Shown: positions 1-5,251, numbered from the stretch's first letter. The stretch is 8,316 nucleotides of DNA from Kiritimatiellales bacterium (GCA_021734595.1 JAIPIO010000180.1:1-8316); one strand, 5' to 3'. Notes: generated from the letters alone by a model not told the origin. Numbers and translations: made by a program.

Positions 1-2
1 GC

Positions 3-80
3 TATGACGCCCTGATGCAAAAAATTGAAGATATGAACAATCTGCTTCGCCACTTGCAATCAACGAGAGGGTGCTACTAA
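3..80 (+). CDS. 3' end of an unidentified protein (partial)
   Basis: This open frame enters from the left edge and stops with TAA at 78-80. Only 25 residues are visible. They are polar and helix-prone, with a run reading MQKIEDMNNLLRHLQ, and end in GCY. Heptad-like leucine and isoleucine spacing suggests a C-terminal helix or coiled coil. The neighbouring minus-strand gene converges on it, and a hairpin at 79-110 lies just past the stop. I do not recognise the family. The frame is too short to exclude chance, but the other two plus frames close within the first 15 bases. Confidence 0.4.
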   Translation, partial: YDALMQKIEDMNNLLRHLQSTRGCY

Positions 81-110
81 AAACCAGCCCCGGAATAGTC
101 CAAGGGCTGG
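79..110 (-). terminator. Rho-independent terminator of the 136-561 gene
   Basis: CCAGCCC (84-90) pairs perfectly with GGGCTGG (104-110) around a 13-nt loop. Read on the minus strand, the stem is followed by TTTTT, so it ends transcription of the small minus-strand gene that stops at 136. On the plus strand no T-run follows, so any termination of the partial plus-strand gene would be weak. Confidence 0.65.
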
Positions 111-135
111 AAGTCTTCGCTTGGTTGGTATCTGC

Positions 136-561
136 CTAGCTGGCGTATTCGGGTTCCGTGCTGCCCTTCGAGAGAATGCACATGATATGGCCTTTAGGAT
201 AGTAGTGGCCGTCCATCGTTCCGGTATCGTCTTTAACTCCTTCCCTGTCTTCCCATTTCTCCCACCATTCACTGCACGAGGCCAGCACAAGCGCATCAAG
301 CCACCCATCGCTACTTTTCTCGACGGGGCAGATGTCCAGCGTATGGCGGCACGACTCCTGTCCCATACTCACGCAAACCCGACGTCCTGAATCCTTGGCT
401 ACGGGGAATTCCGCATCTTCTGCCGGGGCGGCAAGTACGAGCCTGTTCAGCCAGTCGTTAAGACTCACGTCCGGCGGGCAGGTGTTAAGCGCTGCACGGT
501 ACGCCCTCCAGCTAATGGATGTTTCTACGGTGGATACTGCATCGGTGTTGCTGTTACTCAT
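136..561 (-). CDS. Small hypothetical protein with an internal duplication
   Basis: This is a 141-residue protein that I do not recognise. The ATG at 561 is preceded by a good ribosome site (AAAGGAGA, about 8 nt upstream), and a hairpin terminator follows the stop, so it is probably a real monocistronic gene. The protein holds two related segments exactly 50 residues apart, 22-48 and 72-98. About 12 of 27 positions are identical, and both share the pattern R-x2-L-[ND]-x-C-P-x-[DE]-x-S-x3-W-L-[ND]-x-L-V-L-A. The first copy, VSLNDWLNRLVLAA, faintly recalls the helix of ribbon-helix-helix antitoxins (SLN-x-W/F-[IL]), but this is a loose resemblance only. A W-rich acidic stretch (99-104) follows the second copy. 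There is no signal peptide or membrane segment. Long plus-strand frames over the same DNA lack ribosome sites and are treated as shadows. Confidence 0.7.
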   Translation of the reverse strand: MSNSNTDAVSTVETSISWRAYRAALNTCPPDVSLNDWLNRLVLAAPAEDAEFPVAKDSGRRVCVSMGQESCRHTLDICPVEKSSDGWLDALVLASCSEWWEKWEDREGVKDDTGTMDGHYYPKGHIMCILSKGSTEPEYAS

Positions 562-616
562 GGTACTGTCTCCTTTTGTTTGCCGGCATCGCCAAAATGG
601 CGTTCCGATGCTTGGA

Positions 617-644
617 GATATAGCGGCAGTTCGTCAAAATTCAA
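617..644 (-). promoter_or_regulatory. Candidate sigma-70-type promoter for the 136-561 gene
   Basis: On the minus strand, TTGAAT (644-639) and TATATC (622-617) are separated by 16 bp, about 55 bp upstream of the start codon. Each box matches consensus at 4-5 of 6 positions. This is assigned by eye and is weak evidence. Confidence 0.3.
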
Positions 645-655
645 CCGAAAAAAAT

Positions 656-692
656 TTGCGTGTTTGCATGAAAATACGCAAGCGCGCAAGCG
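656..692. repeat. Short inverted and tandem repeats in a divergent intergenic region
   Basis: TTGCGT (656-661) is the inverse of ACGCAA (676-681). The second arm runs into a perfect 8-bp tandem repeat, CGCAAGCG twice (677-692). A further ACGCAA-type word lies near 755. The cluster sits between the divergent genes at 561 (minus) and 787/959 (plus), where a regulator could act on both. The role is inferred; no regulator is visible in the window. Confidence 0.4.
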
Positions 693-786
693 GTTTTCTA
701 CATCCCGTTTTTTGAGATAGGTTTAGGGCTTGCATGGGCTGTGTGGTTACGCAAACTGCGGAAGAAAAAAAACTGAAAGCTTCGTA

Positions 787-966
787 ATGACAGACGGGAT
801 TATTGGTAAAATGGACACTCGAATCGGGCGAGGAGTCATGGATTTGCTGCATCAGGAAGGAATGATAATTCTTGCGAAACCTCCTGTTCAGAGTAAGCTA
901 CTGATAGAGAAGCATGCAGTCCGTATAATAACTATGTCAGAAGAAGTAGAGGATCTCCATGGATGA
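787..966 (+). CDS. Possible 59-residue protein overlapping the PycTM-like gene
   Basis: This small open frame begins at ATG 787 and ends with the TGA at 964-966. It overlaps the next gene's ATG (959) by 8 bp in the string ATGGATGA, an arrangement typical of translational coupling. The protein is soluble-looking, with hydrophobic patches (MIILAKPPVQSKLL, VRIITM) and an acidic tail (SEEVED). No ribosome site stands before 787. An alternative ATG at 838 has GAGGAG only 3 bases upstream, which is too close. A TTG at 730 could extend it. I do not recognise the family. It is not visibly a nucleotide cyclase, the usual partner of a Pycsar effector. It could be a real small partner, a gene remnant or chance. 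Confidence 0.35.
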   Translation: MTDGIIGKMDTRIGRGVMDLLHQEGMIILAKPPVQSKLLIEKHAVRIITMSEEVEDLHG

Positions 967-1492
967 ACTAACGCGACACTTAAATACACACATCAGTTAT
1001 TACCAGAATCGGATCAGTTTGTTAGACAACAAATGCACCATCCTGATTGCCGTCCAAGCGGCGCTTGCTGCTGCCGTTACTTTTATCGTGGATAAGATAT
1101 GTTTACCCTATGAGGCGTATAAATTGATTGGTTATATGATCTTAGCAGTCAGTGGACTGCTTTCTGCTGCTATCATATTTTGCCTTCTCCAGACCATCCG
1201 ACCAACCAAGAATCCTTTAACGTTAAGAACTGGGCTTCCGTTTATGGATGGTGATGGTCTCATCTGGAGTAATTGGAAAAAGATAAGCGGGCAGGATGAA
1301 TTTAGGAATAGAGTGAAAGAAATGACTCCCGCACGCGTTAAGATGGATTTGGAGGCCGTTGCATACAACCAATACTTATTGGTAGTTACCAAAACAGGTG
1401 ACTACAGAATAGCCATGTTACTGGCGAAGATTCAGATTCTTTTAGCTATCGGTGGTATTCTTAGTATAATTTATTGGATTGTATTGTGCTAA
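959..1492 (+). CDS. Membrane protein resembling Pycsar effector PycTM (DUF5706)
   Basis: This 177-residue protein has three predicted membrane helices, at about residues 27-46, 55-79 and 153-176, and a cytoplasmic stretch of about 75 residues between the second and third. The N-terminal segment, with the D-x-K signature at D23/K25 (LLDNKCTIL) just before helix 1, R81-P82 after helix 2, and the amphipathic region leading into helix 3 fit my memory of the PycTM family. In that family, cyclic pyrimidine nucleotides made during phage infection trigger membrane damage. The start is supported by AGAGGA 5 nt upstream and by the overlap with the preceding small frame. The gene looks AT-richer than the metabolic genes to the right, consistent with acquisition by transfer. 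No cyclase gene is visible on either side, so either the effector is an orphan or the small membrane protein does something else. The family call is from pattern recognition only. Confidence 0.6.
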   Translation: MDELTRHLNTHISYYQNRISLLDNKCTILIAVQAALAAAVTFIVDKICLPYEAYKLIGYMILAVSGLLSAAIIFCLLQTIRPTKNPLTLRTGLPFMDGDGLIWSNWKKISGQDEFRNRVKEMTPARVKMDLEAVAYNQYLLVVTKTGDYRIAMLLAKIQILLAIGGILSIIYWIVLC

Positions 1493-1502
1493 ACCTTAGC
1501 CA

Positions 1503-1859
1503 TCACCCATCCATCTCGGCTTTTTCCCGCAGTTCCCGCACAAGCTTGAAGACCTGGTCTTCGAGACACGTCGGGTGTGTGGGGCTGGTGTAGTCGAGTT
1601 GCACGGCTGCAAAGCGAGGATCTTTTTCTGCGAGCCGGTTCCATGCCCTGATACTGGGCACCTCGACCATGCGCCTTGCATCGGCAAAGAACATCATTTT
1701 CCGGGGCTTGGCATAGAAGGCATCAAGAACGCGGTTGCGGTGCTCCATTGTGAAGCCCAGGCTTCTGCAAACGGATTCGACAAGAGCCACTCCGGCTTTG
1801 TCGTCGTGCTGGGTGATAAAGACTCCGGCCTTCATCATTACGTCATCAATATTCTTCAT
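1503..1859 (-). CDS. Small hypothetical protein
   Basis: This is a 118-residue protein that I do not recognise. The ATG at 1859 follows a ribosome site (GGAAAGGA, about 9 nt upstream), which supports it over the overlapping plus-strand frame. The sequence is mostly helical by appearance and carries both charges. A basic middle part (residues 40-63, with KPRK and ARRM) is followed by a segment with W73 and the unusual TSPTHPTCLE (91-100), then an amphipathic C-terminal helix (VFKLVRELREKAE). It has no signal peptide or membrane segment. It converges on the membrane-protein gene with only 10 bp between the stops, and no terminator is visible there. Its size and orientation resemble the other orphan minus-strand gene (136-561), but the two share no obvious sequence. 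Both sit in the accessory stretch left of tRNA-Tyr. Confidence 0.65.
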   Translation of the reverse strand: MKNIDDVMMKAGVFITQHDDKAGVALVESVCRSLGFTMEHRNRVLDAFYAKPRKMMFFADARRMVEVPSIRAWNRLAEKDPRFAAVQLDYTSPTHPTCLEDQVFKLVRELREKAEMDG

Positions 1860-2150
1860 GTGTTATTTCCTTTCCGTAGTTGTTTTCTTTTCCATCTGCC
1901 TCCCTTCGTCCTTTCAAGCTTGGTTGTGATACAGAGTAGTTGAATGCGTACCGCCTAGACAGCCCAAAGTGTCCTATGCCGTTTTCGGGGGTTCCCTACA
2001 ACTTGGGCGATATTTATATGATCAATCTGCGCGGGGGGTGGGGGCTCTCTCTCGTGTTGGTGGGGTTATGGTGGGGTTAACTCGGGGTAGTACAGTTGAA
2101 TCCGCAGGAAACACATACCAACAGTAATTACCAGTGGAGAATGGCCGGGA
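1860..2150. other. Gene-poor stretch flanking tRNA-Tyr
   Basis: No supported gene lies here. The left part is the leader of the minus-strand gene ending at 1503. The right part (2030-2095) is strongly G-rich on the plus strand and contains an 11-bp tandem repeat. A minus-strand frame here runs through the tRNA and is a shadow. A 26-codon plus-strand frame ending near 2158 is too short to call. The position, directly beyond the 3' end of a tRNA gene, is where integrated elements often leave an attachment site, but I could not find a duplicated tRNA end within the window. Confidence 0.5.
2058..2079. repeat. 11-bp perfect tandem repeat, TGGTGGGGTTA x2
   Basis: TGGTGGGGTTA occurs at 2058-2068 and again directly at 2069-2079. 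The surrounding bases are G-rich, with runs of six G near 2032. The repeat could be slippage in simple sequence or part of a recombination site beside the tRNA; the sequence alone does not decide. Confidence 0.7.
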
Positions 2151-2188
2151 TAAAATAAAACCCCTGCAAAAACGCTGTTTTACAGGGG
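2151..2188 (-). terminator. Rho-independent terminator of tRNA-Tyr
   Basis: Read on the minus strand, CCCCTG and CAGGGG form the outer stem and AAAAC/GTTTT the inner stem, with an AGC loop (hairpin 2161-2188). TTTTATTTTA follows at 2160-2151. It begins 11 bases beyond the CCA end of the tRNA, so the tRNA is probably a single-gene transcript. Confidence 0.85.
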
Positions 2189-2198
2189 TTTTAAAGAG

Positions 2199-2283
2199 TG
2201 GTGGTGGGGGATGGATTCGAACCATCGAACTCGTAGAGGGCAGATTTACAGTCTGCTGCGTTTGACCGCTTCGCTACCCCACC
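2199..2283 (-). tRNA. tRNA-Tyr (GUA), CCA encoded
   Basis: The minus strand folds as a class II tRNA. The acceptor stem GGTGGGG (2283-2277) pairs with CCCCACC (2209-2203). The anticodon loop in CAGACTGTAAATCTG carries GTA. The variable arm is long, and the T-arm is GATGG-TTCGAAT-CCATC. The discriminator base is A (2202) and the CCA tail is encoded at 2201-2199. The long variable arm with a GTA anticodon is characteristic of bacterial tRNA-Tyr. The total is 85 nt, including CCA. Confidence 0.95.
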
Positions 2284-2304
2284 GTTTCCTCGAAAGGAGC
2301 GAAT

Positions 2305-2332
2305 AACTTACCCGAATATTTTCGTTTGTCTA
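2305..2332 (-). promoter_or_regulatory. Candidate promoter of tRNA-Tyr
   Basis: On the minus strand, TAGACA (2332-2327) and TAAGTT (2310-2305) are spaced 16 bp, placing a start about 15 bases before the mature tRNA. The -35 box matches consensus at 5 of 6 positions; the -10 box is poor. Confidence 0.35.
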
Positions 2333-2371
2333 CTATCATTTTCAGATTTATGTCATAAAATCCCTCCAATT

Positions 2372-3316
2372 ATGAATACTGTCTCCAAACCGGTTATCTG
2401 TTGCGGATTTACGCCTTGCATCCAACGCATGCTGGAGTTTGAATCATTTACCGTCGGCGAGGTAAACCGCGCCGCGCAGGTGACGGTCGGCACAGGCGGA
2501 AAGGGAACCAATACCGCGCGCATCATTCGAACGCTCAGTGGAAATCCGCTGCTGCTGGGCTTTTCGGGCGGTGAGAACGGGCTGCGGTTGGAAAACCTTT
2601 TGAAGGAGGAGGGCGTCGATTTCCGGTTTGTTCGGGGCGATGATGAAACCCGCACCTGCCAGACGCTGATTGAAAACGGCAATCCCCATGTCACGGAGCT
2701 GGTGGAGGAAGCGCCACCGGTCTCTTCCAACGATTGGAAAAAGATGGTGGAACTTTTCCAGTCATTGGAACTTTCAGGCGCGATTATTCCAATGTCTGGA
2801 AAGCTTCCGCCCGGTGCGCCGGACTCCGCTTATGCCGAATTGACCAGGATTGCGCAGGATGCCGGGGCAATTGTGATTGTCGATGCCCCCGGCGAACCGC
2901 TTTTCCAATGCCTGGAATTTTCCCCGGCGCTGGTGAAAATCAACGAGGCGGAGCTGCGCGGACTTTCCAATGATTGGAAAAATCCCGCCGACGGTTGCCG
3001 GCAGTTGATTGAAAACGGAGCGCTCGCGGTGTTTGTCACCCGTGGCGCGCAACCGGCGATCTACGTTGATAAAGATGAATCGTTCGAGGTTGTTCCCCCG
3101 AAGATTGCGGCGGTGAACGCGGTGGGTAGCGGCGACGCCGTCACCGCCGGGATTGCGTACGAGCTGAGCCGCGGACAGGAAATGCGCGAGGCGCTGATTA
3201 CAGGAATGGCCTGCGGCGCGGCCAATGCGCTGAACCGGATTTCGGGCCTTGTCCGGGTGGAGGATGTAGAACGCTTGCGTTCGGAAGTGCAGATTGCGAA
3301 CCACGGAATACACTGA
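2372..3316 (+). CDS. PfkB-family hexose-phosphate kinase (1-phosphofructokinase / tagatose-6-phosphate kinase type)
   Basis: This 314-residue cytoplasmic kinase has the usual length for the FruK/LacC branch of the PfkB (ribokinase-like) family, which phosphorylates sugar phosphates with ATP. Landmarks in order: the glycine-rich substrate motif GTGGKGTNTAR (40-50); SGKLPPG (142-148), matching the family's SGSLPPG; VDAPGEPL (170-177); the K-x-N-x2-E-L motif at 189-195; and the anion-hole motif AVGSGDAVTAG (250-260), with D255 as the catalytic base. The start is set by the first beta strand beginning at residue 8. No Shine-Dalgarno sequence precedes the ATG; the upstream bases are pyrimidine-rich (TCCCTCCAATT). 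Five copies of a 15-bp palindrome lie within 2725-2979 of the reading frame. The last residues (NHGIH) run into an intergenic repeat-like sequence. The exact substrate cannot be fixed from sequence. Confidence 0.9.
   Translation: MNTVSKPVICCGFTPCIQRMLEFESFTVGEVNRAAQVTVGTGGKGTNTARIIRTLSGNPLLLGFSGGENGLRLENLLKEEGVDFRFVRGDDETRTCQTLIENGNPHVTELVEEAPPVSSNDWKKMVELFQSLELSGAIIPMSGKLPPGAPDSAYAELTRIAQDAGAIVIVDAPGEPLFQCLEFSPALVKINEAELRGLSNDWKNPADGCRQLIENGALAVFVTRGAQPAIYVDKDESFEVVPPKIAAVNAVGSGDAVTAGIAYELSRGQEMREALITGMACGAANALNRISGLVRVEDVERLRSEVQIANHGIH
2725..2801. repeat. Three 15-bp palindromes with 31-bp period inside the PfkB-type gene
   Basis: TTCCA-ACGAT-TGGAA (2725-2739), TTCCA-GTCAT-TGGAA (2756-2770) and TTCCA-ATGTC-TGGAA (2787-2801). 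Start-to-start distances are 31 and 31 bp, with unrelated 16-bp spacers. Because 31 is not a multiple of three, the copies lie in three different reading phases and encode SNDWK, FQSLE and PMSGK. Confidence 0.95.
2903..2979. repeat. Two more 15-bp palindromes, 62 bp apart
   Basis: TTCCA-ATGCC-TGGAA (2903-2917) and TTCCA-ATGAT-TGGAA (2965-2979, fully palindromic with arms of 7). The spacing is 62 bp, twice 31, so this block is 77 bp long like the 2725-2801 block but lacks a middle copy. The copies encode FQCLE and SNDWK. Confidence 0.95.
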
Positions 3317-3356
3317 ACACACGGAAAAATTTCGGCAGGATGTACAGGATTCAGGA
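3299..3356. repeat. Degenerate short direct repeats at a gene end
   Basis: CACGGAA appears at 3302-3308 and within CACACGGAA (3318-3326). CAGGAT appears at 3336-3341 and 3345-3350, with CAGGA again at 3352-3356. The tract overlaps the last codons of the kinase gene and fills the gap to the convergent dehydrogenase. It resembles low-complexity intergenic repeats I have seen in other genomes; the identity is from memory. Confidence 0.45.
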
Positions 3357-3361
3357 GTGGA

Positions 3362-4330
3362 TCATACCTTCCAGATAAATTCGCCGGTGTTCAGAAAGCT
3401 TTCGAGTTGCTGAATGCTCTGTTCCGATTTGCGCATTACTGCCTCGTGTGTATTAAAGGCATTGTGCGGGGTGCAGATGACGTTGGGCAGCTTCTCCAGT
3501 TCCAGACTGGCGCGGATGATCGGGTTTTCTGACGGTTGCCCGGTACGCAGCGCGACGGCCAGCTCGCTCTCGGCGGCGTAGACATCCATGCCGACTCCGC
3601 CAAGCTGTCCGTTTTGAATCAGGGTCAGCAGAACGTCGGGCGGGGAGAGTTCGCCGCGGGCAATGTTGATGAACAGCGCGTCGGGTTTGATGCCGGAAAA
3701 TCTTTCCGCACTGAAATATCCGCGGTTTGCTTCGGTCAGGTTCATGGCGCAGACGATGATATCGGCTTCCGCCTTTTTATCCTCGAATTCCACGTAATCG
3801 ACAAACAGATGTTTTTCGACGGGATCGACGCCCCAGACGGTCATGTCCAGTCCCTGTCCGATGCGGACAATTTCGCTGCCGATATTTCCAACGCCGACCA
3901 CCAGCAATGTTTTGCCGGCGAGTTCACGGCCGGTGATGCCGTCGCGGTGGAAGGTCCTGAACTGTGCAGTCTGCTGCGGAAGTTTGCGGGCGAGAGCAAT
4001 CCAGAGCAGGAGGGCCTGCTCGGCGACGGCGCGGGCGCAGTAGAGCGGCAGGTAGGCCAGCGCGGCGGTGGTGCCGGTGGCCGCGCGGTAGGCCAGCAAG
4101 TGGTCATAGCCGGTGCTGCGGGAGAGCAGGGCCGACATTTTTCCCGACCATTCGGGTGGAACAATGGACTGGGTTCGCAGGCTGATGATTCGCGCAGGTG
4201 GTTCGATGTGTCCGGCTTCCTGGATGGTATCGGCGGTAAATCCGGCACGGATGGAAGCGGGCAGAAAGGATTCGAGTGCGGCCTGTTCTTCCTTGAAGGC
4301 CTCGTAGAAGAAAATATCAAGGGGTTCCAT
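3362..4330 (-). CDS. D-2-hydroxyacid dehydrogenase, NAD-binding
   Basis: This 322-residue cytoplasmic oxidoreductase interconverts a 2-hydroxy acid and a 2-keto acid using NAD(H). The dinucleotide fold starts with VVGVGNIGSEI (G146-x-G148-x2-G151), with an acidic residue at D169 favouring NAD. The catalytic triad of the family is visible: R225 in NIARGE, E254 in DVYAAE and H289 in CTPHNAF. The R-to-E spacing of 29 is as in D-lactate dehydrogenase. The N-terminal substrate domain carries SRSTGYDHL (70-78), equivalent to the usual RSxGxDxID. I chose the ATG at 4330 because AAAGGA lies 8 nt upstream. A longer frame to 4474 would run through tadA and adds unrelated residues. The gene overlaps the end of tadA by 14 bp, so the two are probably cotranscribed. 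The substrate (lactate, glycerate or another) is not determined. Confidence 0.88.
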   Translation of the reverse strand: MEPLDIFFYEAFKEEQAALESFLPASIRAGFTADTIQEAGHIEPPARIISLRTQSIVPPEWSGKMSALLSRSTGYDHLLAYRAATGTTAALAYLPLYCARAVAEQALLLWIALARKLPQQTAQFRTFHRDGITGRELAGKTLLVVGVGNIGSEIVRIGQGLDMTVWGVDPVEKHLFVDYVEFEDKKAEADIIVCAMNLTEANRGYFSAERFSGIKPDALFINIARGELSPPDVLLTLIQNGQLGGVGMDVYAAESELAVALRTGQPSENPIIRASLELEKLPNVICTPHNAFNTHEAVMRKSEQSIQQLESFLNTGEFIWKV

Positions 4331-4808
4331 TTTTGCGTTCCTTTGCGCTGCGGCGCAACTCCAGAAAAAAATCCTGCATAACGGCTTTGCATTCATCCTC
4401 CATGAGCCCGGTCTGCACTTCCACGCGATGGTTGAGATCGGCATCGTTGAGAATGTTGAATTTGGATACGGCACCGCCGCGGACGGGATCGGTCATGCCC
4501 CAGACCACTTTCTCGATCCGCGCCAGTACAAGCGCGCCTGCACACATGGGGCAGGGTTCCTTGGTCACATACATGACCGCGCCGTTAAGTCGCCAGTTCC
4601 CGACCGCCTGGGTTGCCTGGGTAATGGCGAGAATTTCGGCGTGGGCAGTGGGGTCTTTAAGCAATTCGGTCTGGTTGTGCGCCTTGCCGATCACGGCGCC
4701 ATCTTTCACGATGACCGCGCCGCAGGGCACTTCGCCCGCCTCGGCAGCCAACTGGGCCTGCCGCAGCGCCATGCGCATGAAAACAATTTCCGGTGCCAAA
4801 TTATCCAT
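4317..4808 (-). CDS. tadA: tRNA-specific adenosine deaminase TadA
   Basis: This 163-residue zinc deaminase converts the wobble adenosine of tRNA-Arg(ACG) to inosine. The cytidine/deoxycytidylate deaminase fold is clear: VPCGAVIV (27-34), the zinc-ligand and proton-shuttle motif TAHAEI (H56, E58), and EPCPMCAGA (C86, C89). The segment RIEKVVWGMTDPVRGGAVSKFNIL matches the part of TadA that precedes the C-terminal helix. Length is normal for the family. The ATG at 4808 is preceded by AAGGCGG 4 nt upstream. It is the first gene of a minus-strand pair with the hydroxyacid dehydrogenase, and it diverges from the Cys-repeat protein gene with about 190 bp between them. The C-terminal residues (RRSAKERKNGTP) are basic and slightly extended. 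Confidence 0.93.
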   Translation of the reverse strand: MDNLAPEIVFMRMALRQAQLAAEAGEVPCGAVIVKDGAVIGKAHNQTELLKDPTAHAEILAITQATQAVGNWRLNGAVMYVTKEPCPMCAGALVLARIEKVVWGMTDPVRGGAVSKFNILNDADLNHRVEVQTGLMEDECKAVMQDFFLELRRSAKERKNGTP

Positions 4809-4909
4809 AATACCGCCTTATTTCCGAACAACCCGTATATTGCACGAAATGATCAGGTTTAGAAGTATATTGGTGCCTGCAATCTTTCCAAGGTGCTTAG
4901 GCAACGTTA

Positions 4910-4937
4910 TTGAAGATCCGCTGTCTATAAATATGAT
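4910..4937 (+). promoter_or_regulatory. Candidate promoter of the Cys-repeat protein gene
   Basis: TTGAAG (4910-4915) and TATGAT (4932-4937) are separated by 16 bp, about 60 bp before the start codon. A second TATGAT at 4941-4946 lacks a suitable -35 box. The divergent region to tadA (4809-4997) holds nothing else that I can support. Confidence 0.4.
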
Positions 4938-4997
4938 TAATATGATGGCTTTGCACGTGAAGTGCGCGGTGGTGGGAAGATAAACAGGAGAAAAACA

Positions 4998-5240
4998 ATG
5001 ACAGTTAGACGACGAGCAGTATTGGTATGCATGCTGATGGCAGCTATGACGGTGGGTTCGGTTATCGCCGGCGGCCAGGCTAAGCAGGTCCAGAAATGCG
5101 GTTGCCCGGAAGGACAATGTGCGTGTGCGAAGGTTAAAACAGCGAAGTGCGGCTGCCCGGAAGGAAAATGCATGTGCAAAGCCAAGGCCGCTGCAAAACT
5201 GCCCTGCGGCTGTGCGGTTGGACAGTGCAAATGTAAATAG
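4998..5240 (+). CDS. Small secreted Cys-repeat protein, metallothionein-like
   Basis: This 80-residue protein begins with a typical Sec signal peptide: basic RRR at residues 4-6, a hydrophobic core at 7-24, and likely cleavage near AGGQA (24-28). The mature part of about 52 residues is Lys- and Cys-rich. It carries three units of C-x-C-x4-C-x-C: CGCPEGQCAC (34-43), CGCPEGKCMC (51-60) and CGCAVGQCKC (70-79), giving 12 cysteines and no aromatic residues. The first two units are also near-identical in DNA, so they arose by recent duplication. CxC pairs suggest metal binding or disulfide packing outside the cytoplasm; I do not know a named family for it. The ATG at 4998 has ACAGGAG 9 nt upstream. 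An in-frame ATG at 4962 lacks a site and would spoil the signal peptide. A terminator follows. This is a single-gene unit. Confidence 0.8.
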   Translation: MTVRRRAVLVCMLMAAMTVGSVIAGGQAKQVQKCGCPEGQCACAKVKTAKCGCPEGKCMCKAKAAAKLPCGCAVGQCKCK

Positions 5241-5251
5241 GAATCCGTGGA

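Noticed and set aside
332..715. 127-codon plus-strand open frame
   Set aside because: It overlaps the 136-561 gene on the other strand, lacks a ribosome site and runs into the non-coding divergent region.
2022..2225. Minus-strand frame of 67 codons
   Set aside because: It starts inside tRNA-Tyr and passes through the terminator; it is a shadow.
2725..2979. CRISPR array, because of regular palindromes with spacers of constant length
   Set aside because: Repeats are only 15 bp with variable centres, spacers are 16 bp, the tract lies inside a kinase reading frame, and no cas gene is present.
2774..3322. 182-codon minus-strand open frame
   Set aside because: It is antisense to the PfkB-type kinase, shows no family features and has a low-complexity basic composition.
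3536..4381. 281-codon plus-strand open frame
   Set aside because: It lies antisense to the dehydrogenase and tadA genes, which have full catalytic motifs and ribosome sites. The long frame is a by-product of GC-rich codon use.
4331..4474. 48-codon N-terminal extension of the dehydrogenase
   Set aside because: It would lie wholly inside tadA, and the residues do not resemble the family. The ATG at 4330 has a good ribosome site.
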